From assembly GCF_014652655.1 (NCBI RefSeq), contig NZ_BMZF01000007.1:86605-150604 (forward strand): DNA of 64,000 nt, written 5' to 3'. Positions 1 to 8,592 of this stretch are shown in pieces. Position 1 is the stretch's first letter, and each line of letters opens with the position of its first letter. A program made the translations under genes and the position numbers. The notes under the pieces were generated by a model. It did not search any database. It was not told the DNA's origin and saw only the letters and a list, made by a program, of their open reading frames with translations. The stretch is from Paramylibacter ulvae (GTDB lineage Bacteria; Pseudomonadota; Alphaproteobacteria; Rhodobacterales; Rhodobacteraceae).

Positions 1-1068
1 TGTTGTCATGTGCGACACCATAGACGAGAGCGCACGACCGAGGCGGCGATCAAATGATACAATCACATAAACCGTTCGCCCCTTGCCGATGCTGTTACCA
101 CGATCCCAAATACGCCCCGAAAATCGCCGCCCATGTCGCCCTGCTTGCACCAAATGGCCAAAAATGTTTTTGCCGTCATCCTTGACGGTTTTCGGCATGG
201 TTTCGGATTGATATAAATCCAACAACTTGGTGCGAAATGGGCCTGCATTTGTGGATGCCTTGCGCGCGAAAAAGCGATCTTGGCGGGTAAGAAAATCCAT
301 ATGATCGCTGTAAAACGTGACCGGCTTGCCATAATCAGAAAACATCAAAAACGTTGGTGGGGAGTTTTTGATTTCTTCTTGTGGAACCAAATACGACACC
401 ACAGTTTGAAAAAAGCATTCGTCTGGAATCCACACAGTTTTGAAAAATCGCACAACATCGGTGCGTTTTTTAACAAACGCAAGCACCGCATCCACCGTTG
501 ATCGGCGCAGGCAAAACCACTGTGATCCGATTTTCATCTCAAAACCCTTGGGGACATCACGTTTTAAACCCAAAATTTGTTGCGCTTTGATCAGATGATA
601 AAACAGATTTGGATATTTGCGTTCATTCAGAAAATGGCGATAGTGAAGCCGTTCTTCCTTGATCCCAGTTTGAATCCAACCTGCGTTCCAAAAATCATGA
701 TGTTCGATATGATCAGTATTTTCCGCATCAAGGGATTGATGAACATAGGCCGCAGATTTAATGGGTGAACAATCACCTGATATCAAAAAACAATGTGTAA
801 GGTCGGGAAAATGATCAATTGCGGTTTGCAGCCCATTTAACGTTGCTTGCACCAACGACCATTCCCCCCAACCGCATTTCACCCGTTTGGAAAATGCCAC
901 ATTTGGCACATCCGACAACAACGATTTGAGTTTTTGAAATTCACTTTGGGGGGCAGCGCCATCAAAATGGATGGCAACACAATCGCCCGCATTCACCAAC
1001 GCCGTGGCCTGTTGTGCGATTGCCTCTGCATTTGCGTGGCACAGTAAAATATACGCGATCTTTGCCAA
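1..1068 (-). CDS. GT14-like core-2/I-branching glycosyltransferase with DUF5928 (3' part outside window)
   Basis: This reading frame is open from position 1068 to the window edge (356 codons, no stop). The N-terminus reads MAKIAYILLCHANAE, and GWGEWSLVQATLNGL plus the later PVTFYSDHMDFL stretch match, from memory, Rhodobacteraceae proteins annotated as beta-1,6-N-acetylglucosaminyltransferase with a DUF5928 tail. A TTG start is chosen because the frame has no ATG before a stop, TTG gives the family-typical start, and GGAAAAG lies just upstream. The expected role, inferred, is sugar transfer onto a surface or exported glycan; the substrate is unknown. It diverges from a sulfotransferase gene, a pairing that suggests a decorated polysaccharide. 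The C-terminal portion lies outside the window. Confidence 0.8.
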   Translation of the reverse strand, partial: MAKIAYILLCHANAEAIAQQATALVNAGDCVAIHFDGAAPQSEFQKLKSLLSDVPNVAFSKRVKCGWGEWSLVQATLNGLQTAIDHFPDLTHCFLISGDCSPIKSAAYVHQSLDAENTDHIEHHDFWNAGWIQTGIKEERLHYRHFLNERKYPNLFYHLIKAQQILGLKRDVPKGFEMKIGSQWFCLRRSTVDAVLAFVKKRTDVVRFFKTVWIPDECFFQTVVSYLVPQEEIKNSPPTFLMFSDYGKPVTFYSDHMDFLTRQDRFFARKASTNAGPFRTKLLDLYQSETMPKTVKDDGKNIFGHLVQAGRHGRRFSGRIWDRGNSIGKGRTVYVIVSFDRRLGRALSSMVSHMTT

Positions 1069-1114
1069 ATTCTTTTCCGTCTGGTTGCACAGCAGTGTTG
1101 CTATGGCTTGGATA

Positions 1115-1142
1115 TTTCAAATTGTCCACTTTTATGTGGATT
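1115..1142. promoter_or_regulatory. Inverted repeat in the divergent promoter region of the glycosyltransferase and sulfotransferase genes
   Basis: The 147-bp gap between the two divergent genes holds TCCAC-6 nt-GTGGA at 1125-1140. It runs into GTGGATTA, one base off a DnaA box. The flank TTCAAATTGTCCACTTTT recurs, on the opposite strand and with one mismatch, in the gap upstream of uvrC near 58.23 kb. It is probably a regulator site; no protein can be assigned. Confidence 0.4.
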
Positions 1143-1215
1143 ATTTTCAAAATGCCTTATAATTTCCTAATTCGAATTTTAGATGCATTTCATTGATATA
1201 ATAGGTGAATAAAAT

Positions 1216-2019
1216 ATGGGTTTCCCAGGAACTTGGATGACACAAAGCAATAGCGTGGCCTATCGCGTCATTCCAAAATGTGCATGTTCGACAATCGGGC
1301 AAATTATGTATTATTCCGACCACGGCGAATTTTTCGACGGTGATGTACATGATGCGACCTCTGGTATTCACAAATGGGGCATCGAAGAATCCAAGCAAAA
1401 CATCATTGACCGCATGCGCGCCCAAGATACCTATACCTTCACATGTGTGCGCAACCCGTACACGCGCATTCTGTCTTCGTTTTTTGATAAAATTTGCGGG
1501 ATTCAGCGTAACGGCAATTATTATCGCGGCAACATGGTGCCAAAGCTGATTGCGCAATATGGCATTGAAAACACAGGCGATTTTGATCAAATCAAATCGT
1601 TTCGCCGTTTTTTGCTGTTCGCACGCGATACCATTCGTTTTCGCCGCCCCATGGACCCAGACATTCATTGGTCATCAACATCTGGTCACGCATCAACGCT
1701 GATCGTGAATGGCGGTCGCTATAACAAAATCATCACCACCGAAAATTTCAAAGAAGGCATGAAAGACGTGATGAAAAACGTCGATGCCAAGCACCAGCTC
1801 GACATCGACACGATGCCTCGTTTTAACGAAAGCGAAGGCCACGGGCCAAAACGCGCCCATCCTGTGGCAGACTATTTTGACGATCTGTCCATTCATTTGG
1901 TTTACGAAATCTACAAACGTGATTTCGATATGTTTGGCTATGACTGGCAAGATCCATCGCGCAAAGAACCCGTCAAAGAAATCGACCTTGATATGGTTCA
2001 CGCGGTTTTGGGTGACTAA
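1216..2019 (+). CDS. Sulfotransferase family protein (PAPS-dependent, family 2 type)
   Basis: A 267-residue protein with the two PAPS-binding signatures of sulfotransferases: PKCACST at residues 20-26 (5'-phosphosulfate loop) and RNPYTRILS at 79-87 (3'-phosphate loop). It would move sulfate from PAPS to a hydroxyl group, probably on a glycan, given the divergent glycosyltransferase gene. The substrate is not visible from sequence. The start is the ATG at 1216 with AGGTG nine bases upstream. No signal peptide or membrane segment is seen, so it is cytoplasmic. The stop overlaps that of the convergent adenosine kinase gene by four bases (CTAA). Confidence 0.85.
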   Translation: MGFPGTWMTQSNSVAYRVIPKCACSTIGQIMYYSDHGEFFDGDVHDATSGIHKWGIEESKQNIIDRMRAQDTYTFTCVRNPYTRILSSFFDKICGIQRNGNYYRGNMVPKLIAQYGIENTGDFDQIKSFRRFLLFARDTIRFRRPMDPDIHWSSTSGHASTLIVNGGRYNKIITTENFKEGMKDVMKNVDAKHQLDIDTMPRFNESEGHGPKRAHPVADYFDDLSIHLVYEIYKRDFDMFGYDWQDPSRKEPVKEIDLDMVHAVLGD

Positions 2020-3011
2020 AGCGTAAAGTTTTCGGCAAGAAGCTGTTTAATATCCGCCTCTGGGCGCGCACCGATATGGCCGATCACCTCGCCTGCAACG
2101 ACACAGCCCATTTGACCACAGGTCAACATGTCATGCCCGTTTACCAATCCATACATGAACCCAGATGCGAATAAATCACCCGCACCTGTTGCATCTACGC
2201 GTGCAACGGGTGCCGCGTCTGCATGATGTGTTTTTCCATCCTTGATGATCAGCGCGCCGTTCTTACCGATGGTACAGGCCACCATTTCGGTGTGCTGCCC
2301 CGCCAAGGCCAATGCATCATCAAGCGATGTATCACCATACATCGCCATCATTTCATGTTCGTTGCAAAACAACAAATCTACATGGTCTGCGATCAATTGC
2401 TTGAATGCATCACGGTGGCGTTCCACGCAAAACGGATCGGACAATGAAACCGCAACTTTTCCACCTGTGGATTTGCACGCTTCAATCGCCTTGGCGAATG
2501 CGGCATGGCTTTCGGGGCCATCAAAACGATATCCTTCCAGATATAACCATTCACAATCGGCCATTTGATCAACATCAATGTCATCAGGGCTAAGATGTTC
2601 AGAAACACCCAGATATGTATTCAATGAACGTTCGCCATCTGGTGTCACCAAAACCATGCAACGCCCCGTTTCCGCATCATCGCTTTTGGGGGCCAATGGT
2701 GTTTCGTAAACCGCGCCCATTGCGCGAATGTCATGGGCAAAGATGGCACCCAGCTGATCGTCTTTCACCTTGCCCACATATGCAGTGCGCACATCCAGTG
2801 CGGCCAAACCAGCAATTGTATTGGCACCCGAGCCGCCAGAAATTTCGGTCGCTGGCCCCATATGTGAATAAAGCTCTGCGGCGCGATCCGTATTGATCAA
2901 TTGCATAATGCCCTTTTCGATACCGTTATCGACCAAAAAGTTATCTTCACAATGCGCCAGCACATCGACAATGGCGTTGCCGATTCCAACAACCTGAAAT
3001 TTCTTAGACAT
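2016..3011 (-). CDS. Adenosine kinase / PfkB-family sugar kinase
   Basis: A 331-residue ribokinase-fold (PfkB) protein. The glycine-rich substrate segment SGGSGANT is at residues 58-65. The ATP/anion-hole signature DATGAGDLFASGF, with catalytic Asp in GAGD, is near 273-285. Close Rhodobacteraceae proteins are annotated adenosine kinase (adenosine + ATP to AMP), which fits the sequence, but PfkB substrate calls from sequence alone are uncertain; guanosine/inosine or sugar kinases are alternatives. The start is the ATG at 3011 (MSKKFQVVGIGNAIVDVL); longer frames add an unlikely basic leader. It overlaps the 3' end of nth by 8 bp on the same strand, implying translational coupling. Confidence 0.82.
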   Translation of the reverse strand: MSKKFQVVGIGNAIVDVLAHCEDNFLVDNGIEKGIMQLINTDRAAELYSHMGPATEISGGSGANTIAGLAALDVRTAYVGKVKDDQLGAIFAHDIRAMGAVYETPLAPKSDDAETGRCMVLVTPDGERSLNTYLGVSEHLSPDDIDVDQMADCEWLYLEGYRFDGPESHAAFAKAIEACKSTGGKVAVSLSDPFCVERHRDAFKQLIADHVDLLFCNEHEMMAMYGDTSLDDALALAGQHTEMVACTIGKNGALIIKDGKTHHADAAPVARVDATGAGDLFASGFMYGLVNGHDMLTCGQMGCVVAGEVIGHIGARPEADIKQLLAENFTL

Positions 3012-3651
3012 TCGTTTTTTCCTCATACTGGCACAAATCTTCGATGATGCAATTTGCACAAACTGGTTTTCGCGCTTTGCAGGTGTAACGCCCATGCAGG
3101 ATCATCCAGTGATGCGCATGGTGTTGAAATTCTGCTGGAATGTGATCTTCGATGGCGCGTTCCACCGCGACCACATCTTTGCCTTTGGCCACACCTGTTC
3201 GGTTTCCAAAACGTAAAATATGTGTATCCACCGCCTGTGTTGGTTGATGGAACCACATATTTAAAACCACGTTTGCGGTTTTGCGCCCCACGCCTGGCAA
3301 ACTTTCGAGTGCTGCGCGTGATGATGGGACAATGGATTGATAATCATCGACCAATATTTGGCTTAACTTCATCACGTTTTTTGCCTTTTGGCGGAACAAT
3401 CCAATGGTTTTGATATGTTCCGTTAATCCATCCAAACCAAGGGCGAGCATTTTTTCAGGCGTATCGGCAATTTTAAACAATTCTTTCGTCGCCTTATTCA
3501 CGCCAACATCTGTAGCCTGTGCGGACAGTGCCACCGCCACCACCAAGGTATATGCGTTCACATGGTCCAGTTCGCCCTTCGGCTCGGCCTCATGTTCGCG
3601 AAAACGGCGAAAAATTTCGTATATGGTGTGATAATCAAGCTGTTGTGGCAT
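3004..3651 (-). CDS. nth: Endonuclease III (DNA glycosylase/AP lyase)
   Basis: A 215-residue base-excision repair enzyme that removes oxidised pyrimidines and cleaves the abasic site. It has the helix-hairpin-helix LPGVGRKTAN at residues 118-127, which holds the Schiff-base lysine, and the catalytic Asp in VDTHILRFGNRTG (Asp142). The C-terminal [4Fe-4S] ligands have the canonical C-x6-C-x2-C-x5-C spacing (Cys191, 198, 201, 207). The start MPQQLDYHTIYEIF at 3651 matches the usual length of about 210; the longer frame reaching 3795 is rejected. It is first in a two-gene unit with the kinase downstream and diverges from the AraC-methyltransferase gene, itself an alkylation-repair candidate. Confidence 0.95.
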   Translation of the reverse strand: MPQQLDYHTIYEIFRRFREHEAEPKGELDHVNAYTLVVAVALSAQATDVGVNKATKELFKIADTPEKMLALGLDGLTEHIKTIGLFRQKAKNVMKLSQILVDDYQSIVPSSRAALESLPGVGRKTANVVLNMWFHQPTQAVDTHILRFGNRTGVAKGKDVVAVERAIEDHIPAEFQHHAHHWMILHGRYTCKARKPVCANCIIEDLCQYEEKTNV

Positions 3652-3744
3652 GGGCGGTCTTTTGCCATGCGAATTGATCAAAGCCAAGGATAAACCCGCA
3701 TGTTTCGGGTGGAAACACGGGGCAACTTGCGCCATTTTACCCGT

Positions 3745-4587
3745 ATGAAACATGATCCATACCATTACGGCGTGATTGAACGCGCCATCGCACATATTGA
3801 AACCAGCGCCAATGCTCAGCCCAGTTTGGACGATGTCGCCGCGGCCGTTGGGCTATCGCCCGCCCATTTTCAACGAGTCTTTAGTCGATGGGCTGGCGTC
3901 AGCCCAAAAAAATATTTGCAATATCTAACCCTCAACCACGCAAAATCCATGCTCGATGATCGGTTCACCGTATTGGATACCGCGCTGCAATCTGGCCTGT
4001 CGGGTTCTGGTCGGCTCCACGATTTATTTTTGTCATGGGAGGCAATGAGCCCTGGTGAATACAGCCGCAAGGGTGCGGGTTTAACCATTTGCTATGGTTG
4101 GTTTGAAACTCCATTTGGCGCGGCATTGGTCATGGGTACGTCGCGCGGGGTATGTGGTATGGCCTTTGGGTCCGAATTTGGTCAACAGGCAACCTTTGCG
4201 GATATGACCGCACGTTGGCCGAATGCACAATTTGTGGAAAATCCTGATCACCTGCGCCCGTGGGTGGATAATATTCTCGCAATGCAGGGGCAAACCAACC
4301 TTCACCTGATCGGCGCCCCGTTTCAGATCAAAGTATGGGAAGCTTTGTTAACTATCCCCTCTGGTCAAGTCACAACATATGGCGAAATCGCCAAAACCAT
4401 CGGCAATCCCAAGGCGGTTCGCGCTGTTGGCACCGCCGTGGGGCGCAATCCGATTTCATGGCTGATACCCTGTCATCGCGCCCTGCGAAAATCGGGTGGT
4501 CTTGGCGGTTATCATTGGGGTTTGCCTGTAAAACGCGCGATGCTGGCATGGGAATCCGCACGTTTCGACAGCTCAAAAAACCCCTAA
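3745..4587 (+). CDS. AraC-type regulator fused to O6-methylguanine-DNA methyltransferase (Ada-like, lacks zinc domain)
   Basis: A 280-residue fusion. An AraC helix-turn-helix module occupies residues about 10-110 (AAAVGLSPAHFQRVFSRW). An Ogt-type domain occupies about 115-275, with the active-site PCHR at 242-245 in SWLIPCHRALR; that Cys accepts the alkyl group. Unlike E. coli Ada it lacks the N-terminal Cys4 zinc domain that senses methyl-phosphotriesters, so how methylation would switch the regulator is unclear. Such two-domain proteins are known and are often annotated methylated-DNA-cysteine S-methyltransferase. The start is ATG 3745 (MKHDPYHYGVIERAI); an in-frame ATG at 3700 would add a poorly convincing leader. 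It is divergent from nth. Confidence 0.88.
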   Translation: MKHDPYHYGVIERAIAHIETSANAQPSLDDVAAAVGLSPAHFQRVFSRWAGVSPKKYLQYLTLNHAKSMLDDRFTVLDTALQSGLSGSGRLHDLFLSWEAMSPGEYSRKGAGLTICYGWFETPFGAALVMGTSRGVCGMAFGSEFGQQATFADMTARWPNAQFVENPDHLRPWVDNILAMQGQTNLHLIGAPFQIKVWEALLTIPSGQVTTYGEIAKTIGNPKAVRAVGTAVGRNPISWLIPCHRALRKSGGLGGYHWGLPVKRAMLAWESARFDSSKNP

Positions 4588-4691
4588 TTTTATGGCGATT
4601 TATTGCCGATTACACCCAATCTACGCGATTGTGACTTGATTATTGCCCAGCAGTGAACACATCTGATCACGAGGCAAATTAAGGAATAAAC

Positions 4692-5336
4692 ATGAAAACT
4701 CTCATGAAAATCACATCCATCAGTGGTGTCGCAGCATTAACATTAACGGCATGTGCCAATGACGATGGCAGCTTGGGCGAAAAAGGCCGCGAAGGCGCAA
4801 TCGCTGGTGCCGTTCTGGGCGGGATTGTTGGCGCCATTGACGGCGGCAAACCCAAAAACGTTATCACGGGCGCCGTTATCGGCGCTGGCACGGGTGCCGT
4901 CATCGGTAACGAGCTAGACAAACAAGAACGCGATCTGCGCAATCAGATGGGCGGAAGTGGTGCAACCATCACCAACACAGGTTCCGAATTGATCGTAACC
5001 CTGCCAGAAGCAATCACATTCGAAACAGACAGCACATATGTGCGCCCAACATTGCAAGGGCATCTGAATTCACTGGCAACCAACTTGCAACAATATCCAA
5101 ATTCTATGGTTGATGTCATCGGACACACGGATAACGTGGGGGACGCTGGTTATAACCAAGGTCTATCTGCACGCCGTGCACAATCGGTCACAGGTGTCTT
5201 GGTTGGTGCTGGTGTGAACCCTAATCGCATCCGCTCTTATGGCCGTGGTGAAACATCACCGGTGATGTCAAATGACAATCCAACGGGACGCGCTGCAAAC
5301 CGTCGCGTGGAAATCATCATCACACCATCAAACTAA
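4692..5336 (+). CDS. OmpA-family outer-membrane lipoprotein with glycine zipper (YiaD-like)
   Basis: A 214-residue protein. A signal peptide ends in the lipobox LTAC (Cys21). A Gly/Ala-rich zipper (AIAGAVLGGIVGAIDGG, then GAVIGAGTGAVIGNELD) spans residues about 35-75. A C-terminal OmpA peptidoglycan-binding domain carries VIGHTDNVGDAGYN and LSARRAQSV and ends in GRAANRRVEI. It probably tethers the outer membrane to peptidoglycan. It is monocistronic: a rho-independent terminator follows within 25 bp and the next gene has its own leader. E. coli YiaD shares this architecture. Confidence 0.9.
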   Translation: MKTLMKITSISGVAALTLTACANDDGSLGEKGREGAIAGAVLGGIVGAIDGGKPKNVITGAVIGAGTGAVIGNELDKQERDLRNQMGGSGATITNTGSELIVTLPEAITFETDSTYVRPTLQGHLNSLATNLQQYPNSMVDVIGHTDNVGDAGYNQGLSARRAQSVTGVLVGAGVNPNRIRSYGRGETSPVMSNDNPTGRAANRRVEIIITPSN

Positions 5337-5358
5337 TCTGACGTTAACTACAAATTTT

Positions 5359-5384
5359 GGGGCGGCCATTGCGCCGCCCTTTTC
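5359..5384 (+). terminator. Rho-independent terminator after the OmpA lipoprotein gene
   Basis: A perfect 7-bp stem GGGCGGC / GCCGCCC (5360-5366 with 5373-5379) and a 6-nt loop are followed by TTTT, 24 bp after the stop codon. Confidence 0.85.
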
Positions 5385-5438
5385 ATATCTTGCGCCCACG
5401 CCTAACTGGTCATATTCTTTTACCAATTAGGAGAACGC

Positions 5439-6209
5439 ATGCCATTTCAACCCATCGCCCAAGAACGCGTCGCAAGCGCGGTAGTTCACCAAATCGAACA
5501 ATTGATACTACGTGGCCTACTTCGCCCTGGTGAACGTTTGCCCGCCGAACGCTTGTTGTCGGAAAAACTAGGCGTATCACGCCCATCCCTGCGCGAAGCA
5601 ATCGCAACATTACAAGAATCTGGCCTACTCACGAGCAAGGCAAATTCAGGGATCTATGTCGCCGATATTCTGGGAAATGTGTTTTCACCCCCCCTGATCA
5701 ATCTGTTTGCATCCCACAAAGAAGCGTTTTTTGATTATATCGCCTTGCGCCGTGATCTCGAAGGAATGGCCGCAGAGCGTGCCGCAATGCATGGAACCAA
5801 AAACGACCATCTGGTAATTCAATCTATCTTTGAACAAATGCAAACTGCACATGATCAAAACGATCCCGAACGTGATGCTGAATTGGATGCAAATTTCCAT
5901 ATGTCCATCACAGAAGCATCGCATAATGTTATGCTCCTTCATATGATGCGGTCCATGTTCGACATGCTAAAAACTGGTGTGTTTTATAATCGCAAGGTGA
6001 TGTTTGAAATGGACACCACGCGCGTACATCTGTTGAACCAACATCGCGACATCATGCAAGCAATCGTCGATCGCAAACCAGATGCGGCGCGACGCGCGGT
6101 CGAGGCTCATCTGACCTATGTTCATGATTGCCTCAAACAAAACGAAACAATGCAATCCCATGACGACATCGCCAAATTGCGTTTGGAAACCACACGAACC
6201 CGAACTTAA
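5439..6209 (+). CDS. FadR-subfamily GntR transcriptional regulator (FCD domain)
   Basis: A 256-residue regulator. A GntR winged helix-turn-helix lies at residues about 10-75 (LPAERLLSEKLGVSRPSLREA). An all-helical FCD ligand domain follows, with acidic and histidine residues at expected metal-site places (for example DANFHMSITEASHN and NQHRDIMQAI). Such proteins sense small carboxylates (pyruvate, lactate, glycolate, sugar acids); the ligand cannot be read here. No metabolic gene is next to it on the same strand, so it probably acts in trans or on itself. The start ATG 5439 follows TTAGGAGAA. A loose TGGT-11 nt-ACCA pair just upstream could be an operator but is wider than usual for the family. 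Confidence 0.88.
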   Translation: MPFQPIAQERVASAVVHQIEQLILRGLLRPGERLPAERLLSEKLGVSRPSLREAIATLQESGLLTSKANSGIYVADILGNVFSPPLINLFASHKEAFFDYIALRRDLEGMAAERAAMHGTKNDHLVIQSIFEQMQTAHDQNDPERDAELDANFHMSITEASHNVMLLHMMRSMFDMLKTGVFYNRKVMFEMDTTRVHLLNQHRDIMQAIVDRKPDAARRAVEAHLTYVHDCLKQNETMQSHDDIAKLRLETTRTRT

Positions 6210-6262
6210 GGCAAACCAACCTTAACCTCCATTTTGTCCAAATATCCTCGCCGAAGGCAAAA

Positions 6263-6290
6263 AAAGCCCCGCAATAAATTGCAGGGCTTT
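6263..6290. terminator. Bidirectional terminator between the fadR-like gene and the atp operon
   Basis: AAAGCCC-C-GCAAT-AA-ATTGC-A-GGGCTTT is a 12-bp stem with one C/A mismatch. On the minus strand it is followed by seven T, so it is a strong terminator for the F0 operon, 22 bp past the b-subunit stop. It may also stop plus-strand transcription. Confidence 0.9.
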
Positions 6291-6312
6291 CAAATTTTTA
6301 TGCGAAGGTTAA

Positions 6313-6873
6313 TTAGTGAAGCTTTTCACCAACATCCTTGATAGCCGCGTCAATCAATCCACCAGCGTCCTTGGCGTTCATGCCTTTGGCAATCACGTCA
6401 TTCGCTGCTTGGATTGCAACGTTTACCGCTGAATCACGAACCTCTTTCACCGCAGATGCCTGCGCTGATGCGATTTGATCTTCGGCGGCTTGCATGCGGC
6501 GTGCAATTGAAGATTTCAAATCTTCTTTTGCTTTCGCTGCGGCTGCTTTGGCTTCGTCTTTTGCTGTCGCTACGATTTTGTCAGCCTGCGTTTGCACTTC
6601 TTGTTGCTTGCGCTCGTAATCGGCCAAAATGCTTTGGGCTTCCTCACGTAATGAACGTGCTTCGTCCAGTTCTGCGCGGATGCCGTCTGCACGGCTATCC
6701 AACATACCAGCCAGTTTACCTGGAACCTTAAGATATGTCAGCAATGCCAAGAACAATACAAATGCGATCGCAACCACAAAGTCTGTATTGTTCAGGCTGA
6801 AAAACGGGCCACCAGCAGCAAGTGCAGGAAACGCAATCAGAGTGAAGGCCGATGTTAAAACTGTTTTCATCAT
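6313..6873 (-). CDS. atpF: F0F1 ATP synthase subunit b
   Basis: A 186-residue stator subunit. One N-terminal membrane helix (residues about 30-50, FVVAIAFVLFLALLTYL) is followed by a long charged coiled coil rich in Ala, Glu, Lys and Arg. The first 20 residues (FTLIAFPALAAGGP) look like a cleavable or additional hydrophobic leader, common in alphaproteobacterial b subunits. It is last in the F0 operon, one base after b', with the terminator directly downstream. With b' it forms the heterodimeric peripheral stalk typical of photosynthetic bacteria and alphaproteobacteria. Confidence 0.92.
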   Translation of the reverse strand: MMKTVLTSAFTLIAFPALAAGGPFFSLNNTDFVVAIAFVLFLALLTYLKVPGKLAGMLDSRADGIRAELDEARSLREEAQSILADYERKQQEVQTQADKIVATAKDEAKAAAAKAKEDLKSSIARRMQAAEDQIASAQASAVKEVRDSAVNVAIQAANDVIAKGMNAKDAGGLIDAAIKDVGEKLH

Positions 6874-6874
6874 C

Positions 6875-7411
6875 TTAACCTTTCAAACGTGCAGCAACCG
6901 CTGCTTTGATTGTTTTCGCATCACCTGAACCGGGCATCATCGCTTTCACGATATCCGCCGCGGCTGCATTGGCAACTTCTTGGATGGATTTTGCTGAACT
7001 GTCGCGAATTTCTTTGATCGCTTTTTCAGATTCCGCGGCTTTTGCTGCGATTTCTGCGTCTGCTTTCAAAATGGCTTTGTCCAGATCTTTTTGGATGTCT
7101 GCCTTTGCTTCGCCAACAATGTCTTGTGCTTGTGCACGCGCATCAGCCAACGCCTTGTTATAGGCTTCTTCGGCCTCTAACGCTTGGCGTTTCATTTGTT
7201 CCGCGCTGTCCAGATCACGTTGGATTGCGCCTTGGCGATCCGCCAAAACACTTGCGATACGTGGCAATGCGATACGATTAAGGATGAAGTACAAAACAAC
7301 CAACGTCACCAAAAGCCAGAAAATCTGGTTTGGAAATGTTGAGAAGTCTAGCTGTGGCATGCCCGGCGCTGATTCAACAGCGTGGTCTGCACCATGAGTA
7401 GTTTCAGCCAT
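6875..7411 (-). CDS. F0F1 ATP synthase subunit b'
   Basis: A 178-residue paralogue of subunit b with a soluble N-terminal extension (MAETTHGADHAVESAPGMPQ), one membrane helix (about 28-50, IFWLLVTLVVLYFILNRI) and a long coiled coil. The b' type is assigned from the extended N-terminus, the PQLDFSTFPNQIFWL signature and the position between subunits c and b. The start ATG 7411 is preceded by GGAGAG; the longer frame to 7474 lacks such a site. A 116-bp gap separates it from atpE, the widest in this operon. Confidence 0.92.
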   Translation of the reverse strand: MAETTHGADHAVESAPGMPQLDFSTFPNQIFWLLVTLVVLYFILNRIALPRIASVLADRQGAIQRDLDSAEQMKRQALEAEEAYNKALADARAQAQDIVGEAKADIQKDLDKAILKADAEIAAKAAESEKAIKEIRDSSAKSIQEVANAAAADIVKAMMPGSGDAKTIKAAVAARLKG

Positions 7412-7527
7412 TATGCTCTCCAATGGGTATGCGAGCGTGGATAATCCGCCGCTCGCTATCTCTTTTGCGCGCACATACGCGCGCGCAGCTCAATCAATTG
7501 GTTTGCTTGAACAAGCAAACAGTCTGC

Positions 7528-7764
7528 TTAAACAGCAAACATCAATAGCAATGCTACCAAGAATGAGAAGATACCCAAAGCCTCAGCAAACGCGATGCCG
7601 ATGAACAATGTTGCAGTTTGCGCGCCAGCTGCTGCTGGGTTGCGAAGAGCACCTGACAGGAAGTTCCCTGCAACTGTACCCACACCGATACCTGCGCCAC
7701 CCATGCCGATACAAGCCAAGCCAGCACCGATAAATTGACCCATTTCTGCGATATTACCTTCCAT
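7528..7764 (-). CDS. atpE: F0F1 ATP synthase subunit c
   Basis: A 78-residue two-helix proteolipid of the rotor ring. Helix 1 is Gly-rich ([17 protein letters not shown]), and helix 2 carries the ion-binding carboxylate Glu in [10 protein letters not shown]. The residues around it look like a proton-binding ring, with no Na+-type signature seen. The start ATG 7764 has AAGGAGA upstream, the best ribosome site in the operon, as expected for the most abundant subunit. Confidence 0.95.
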   Translation of the reverse strand: MEGNIAEMGQFIGAGLACIGMGGAGIGVGTVAGNFLSGALRNPAAAGAQTATLFIGIAFAEALGIFSFLVALLLMFAV

Positions 7765-7809
7765 AGAGATTCTCCTTTTGATGGAATACGTAAGATTAGT
7801 GTTCAAACT

Positions 7810-8562
7810 TTAGTGGCTCGGATGCAGCGCATCGTTGAGGTACACACAAGTTAGAATAGTGAAAACATATGCTTGGATAGCGGCAACCAATACCTCTAGC
7901 CCGTACACAGCTGTAATTGAAATAATTGGGAAAATCGAAAACACACCCAATGCGCCAGCGAAACCCGCGAACACTTTGATCACGGCGTGACCCGCCATCA
8001 CGTTACCCGCCAAACGAATGGAATGGCTAACGGGGCGAACAAAGTAAGAGATCAATTCAATCACAGCCAAGATTGGACGCAATGCCAATGGTGCTGATGA
8101 AACCCAGAACAGACCCAGAAATTTCGTACCGTTCTTAACAAAGCCCAAAATTGTCACGCCCAAAAACACACCCATCGCCAAAACGGCCGTCACGGCGATA
8201 TGCGATGTTGTTGTGAATGAACCCGGGATCAAACCCAAGAAATTGGCCAACAAGATAAAGATGAACAGTGTAAAGATATAAGGGAAATATTTCAGACCCT
8301 CTTTACCGGTTACATCTTCGACCATTTTATAAACGAAACCGTACATCATTTCGGCAACTGACTGGCTGCGTGATGGGATCACTGCGCGACCACGCGTGCC
8401 GATAACCAACAAAACAGTTGCAACAACAACCGCAATCAACATCCACAAAGTGACGTTTGTTGGCGTGTACCAGTGAATTTCACCCGCACCAAACAAAGGT
8501 TTGATTTGGAATTGATCCATTGGATGGATGTTGAAACCTGTGCTTGATTCTGCTTCGGCCAC
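7810..8562 (-). CDS. atpB: F0F1 ATP synthase subunit a
   Basis: A roughly 250-residue multi-helix subunit forming the proton half-channels. It has the essential Arg in [14 protein letters not shown] and a further conserved helix near the C-terminus ([17 protein letters not shown]). The GTG at 8562 is chosen ([17 protein letters not shown]) because family members begin shortly before FHPMDQF-like sequence and AAGGA sits about ten bases upstream. A TTG at 8589 would add nine basic residues. It lies between atpI and atpE in the standard order. Confidence 0.92.
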   Translation of the reverse strand: MAEAESSTGFNIHPMDQFQIKPLFGAGEIHWYTPTNVTLWMLIAVVVATVLLVIGTRGRAVIPSRSQSVAEMMYGFVYKMVEDVTGKEGLKYFPYIFTLFIFILLANFLGLIPGSFTTTSHIAVTAVLAMGVFLGVTILGFVKNGTKFLGLFWVSSAPLALRPILAVIELISYFVRPVSHSIRLAGNVMAGHAVIKVFAGFAGALGVFSIFPIISITAVYGLEVLVAAIQAYVFTILTCVYLNDALHPSH

Positions 8563-8592
8563 GCGTCTTTTCCTTTTGTTTGACAACAACGA

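Noticed and set aside
63..501. Short ORFs on both strands in the first 1.1 kb
   Set aside because: All lie in other frames of the partial glycosyltransferase gene, which has no stop inside the window and so does not appear as a closed ORF.
5407..5432. TGGT-11 nt-ACCA pair before the FadR-type regulator as its operator
   Set aside because: FadR-subfamily operators normally have a much shorter spacer between GT and AC; kept only as a remark in that gene's entry.
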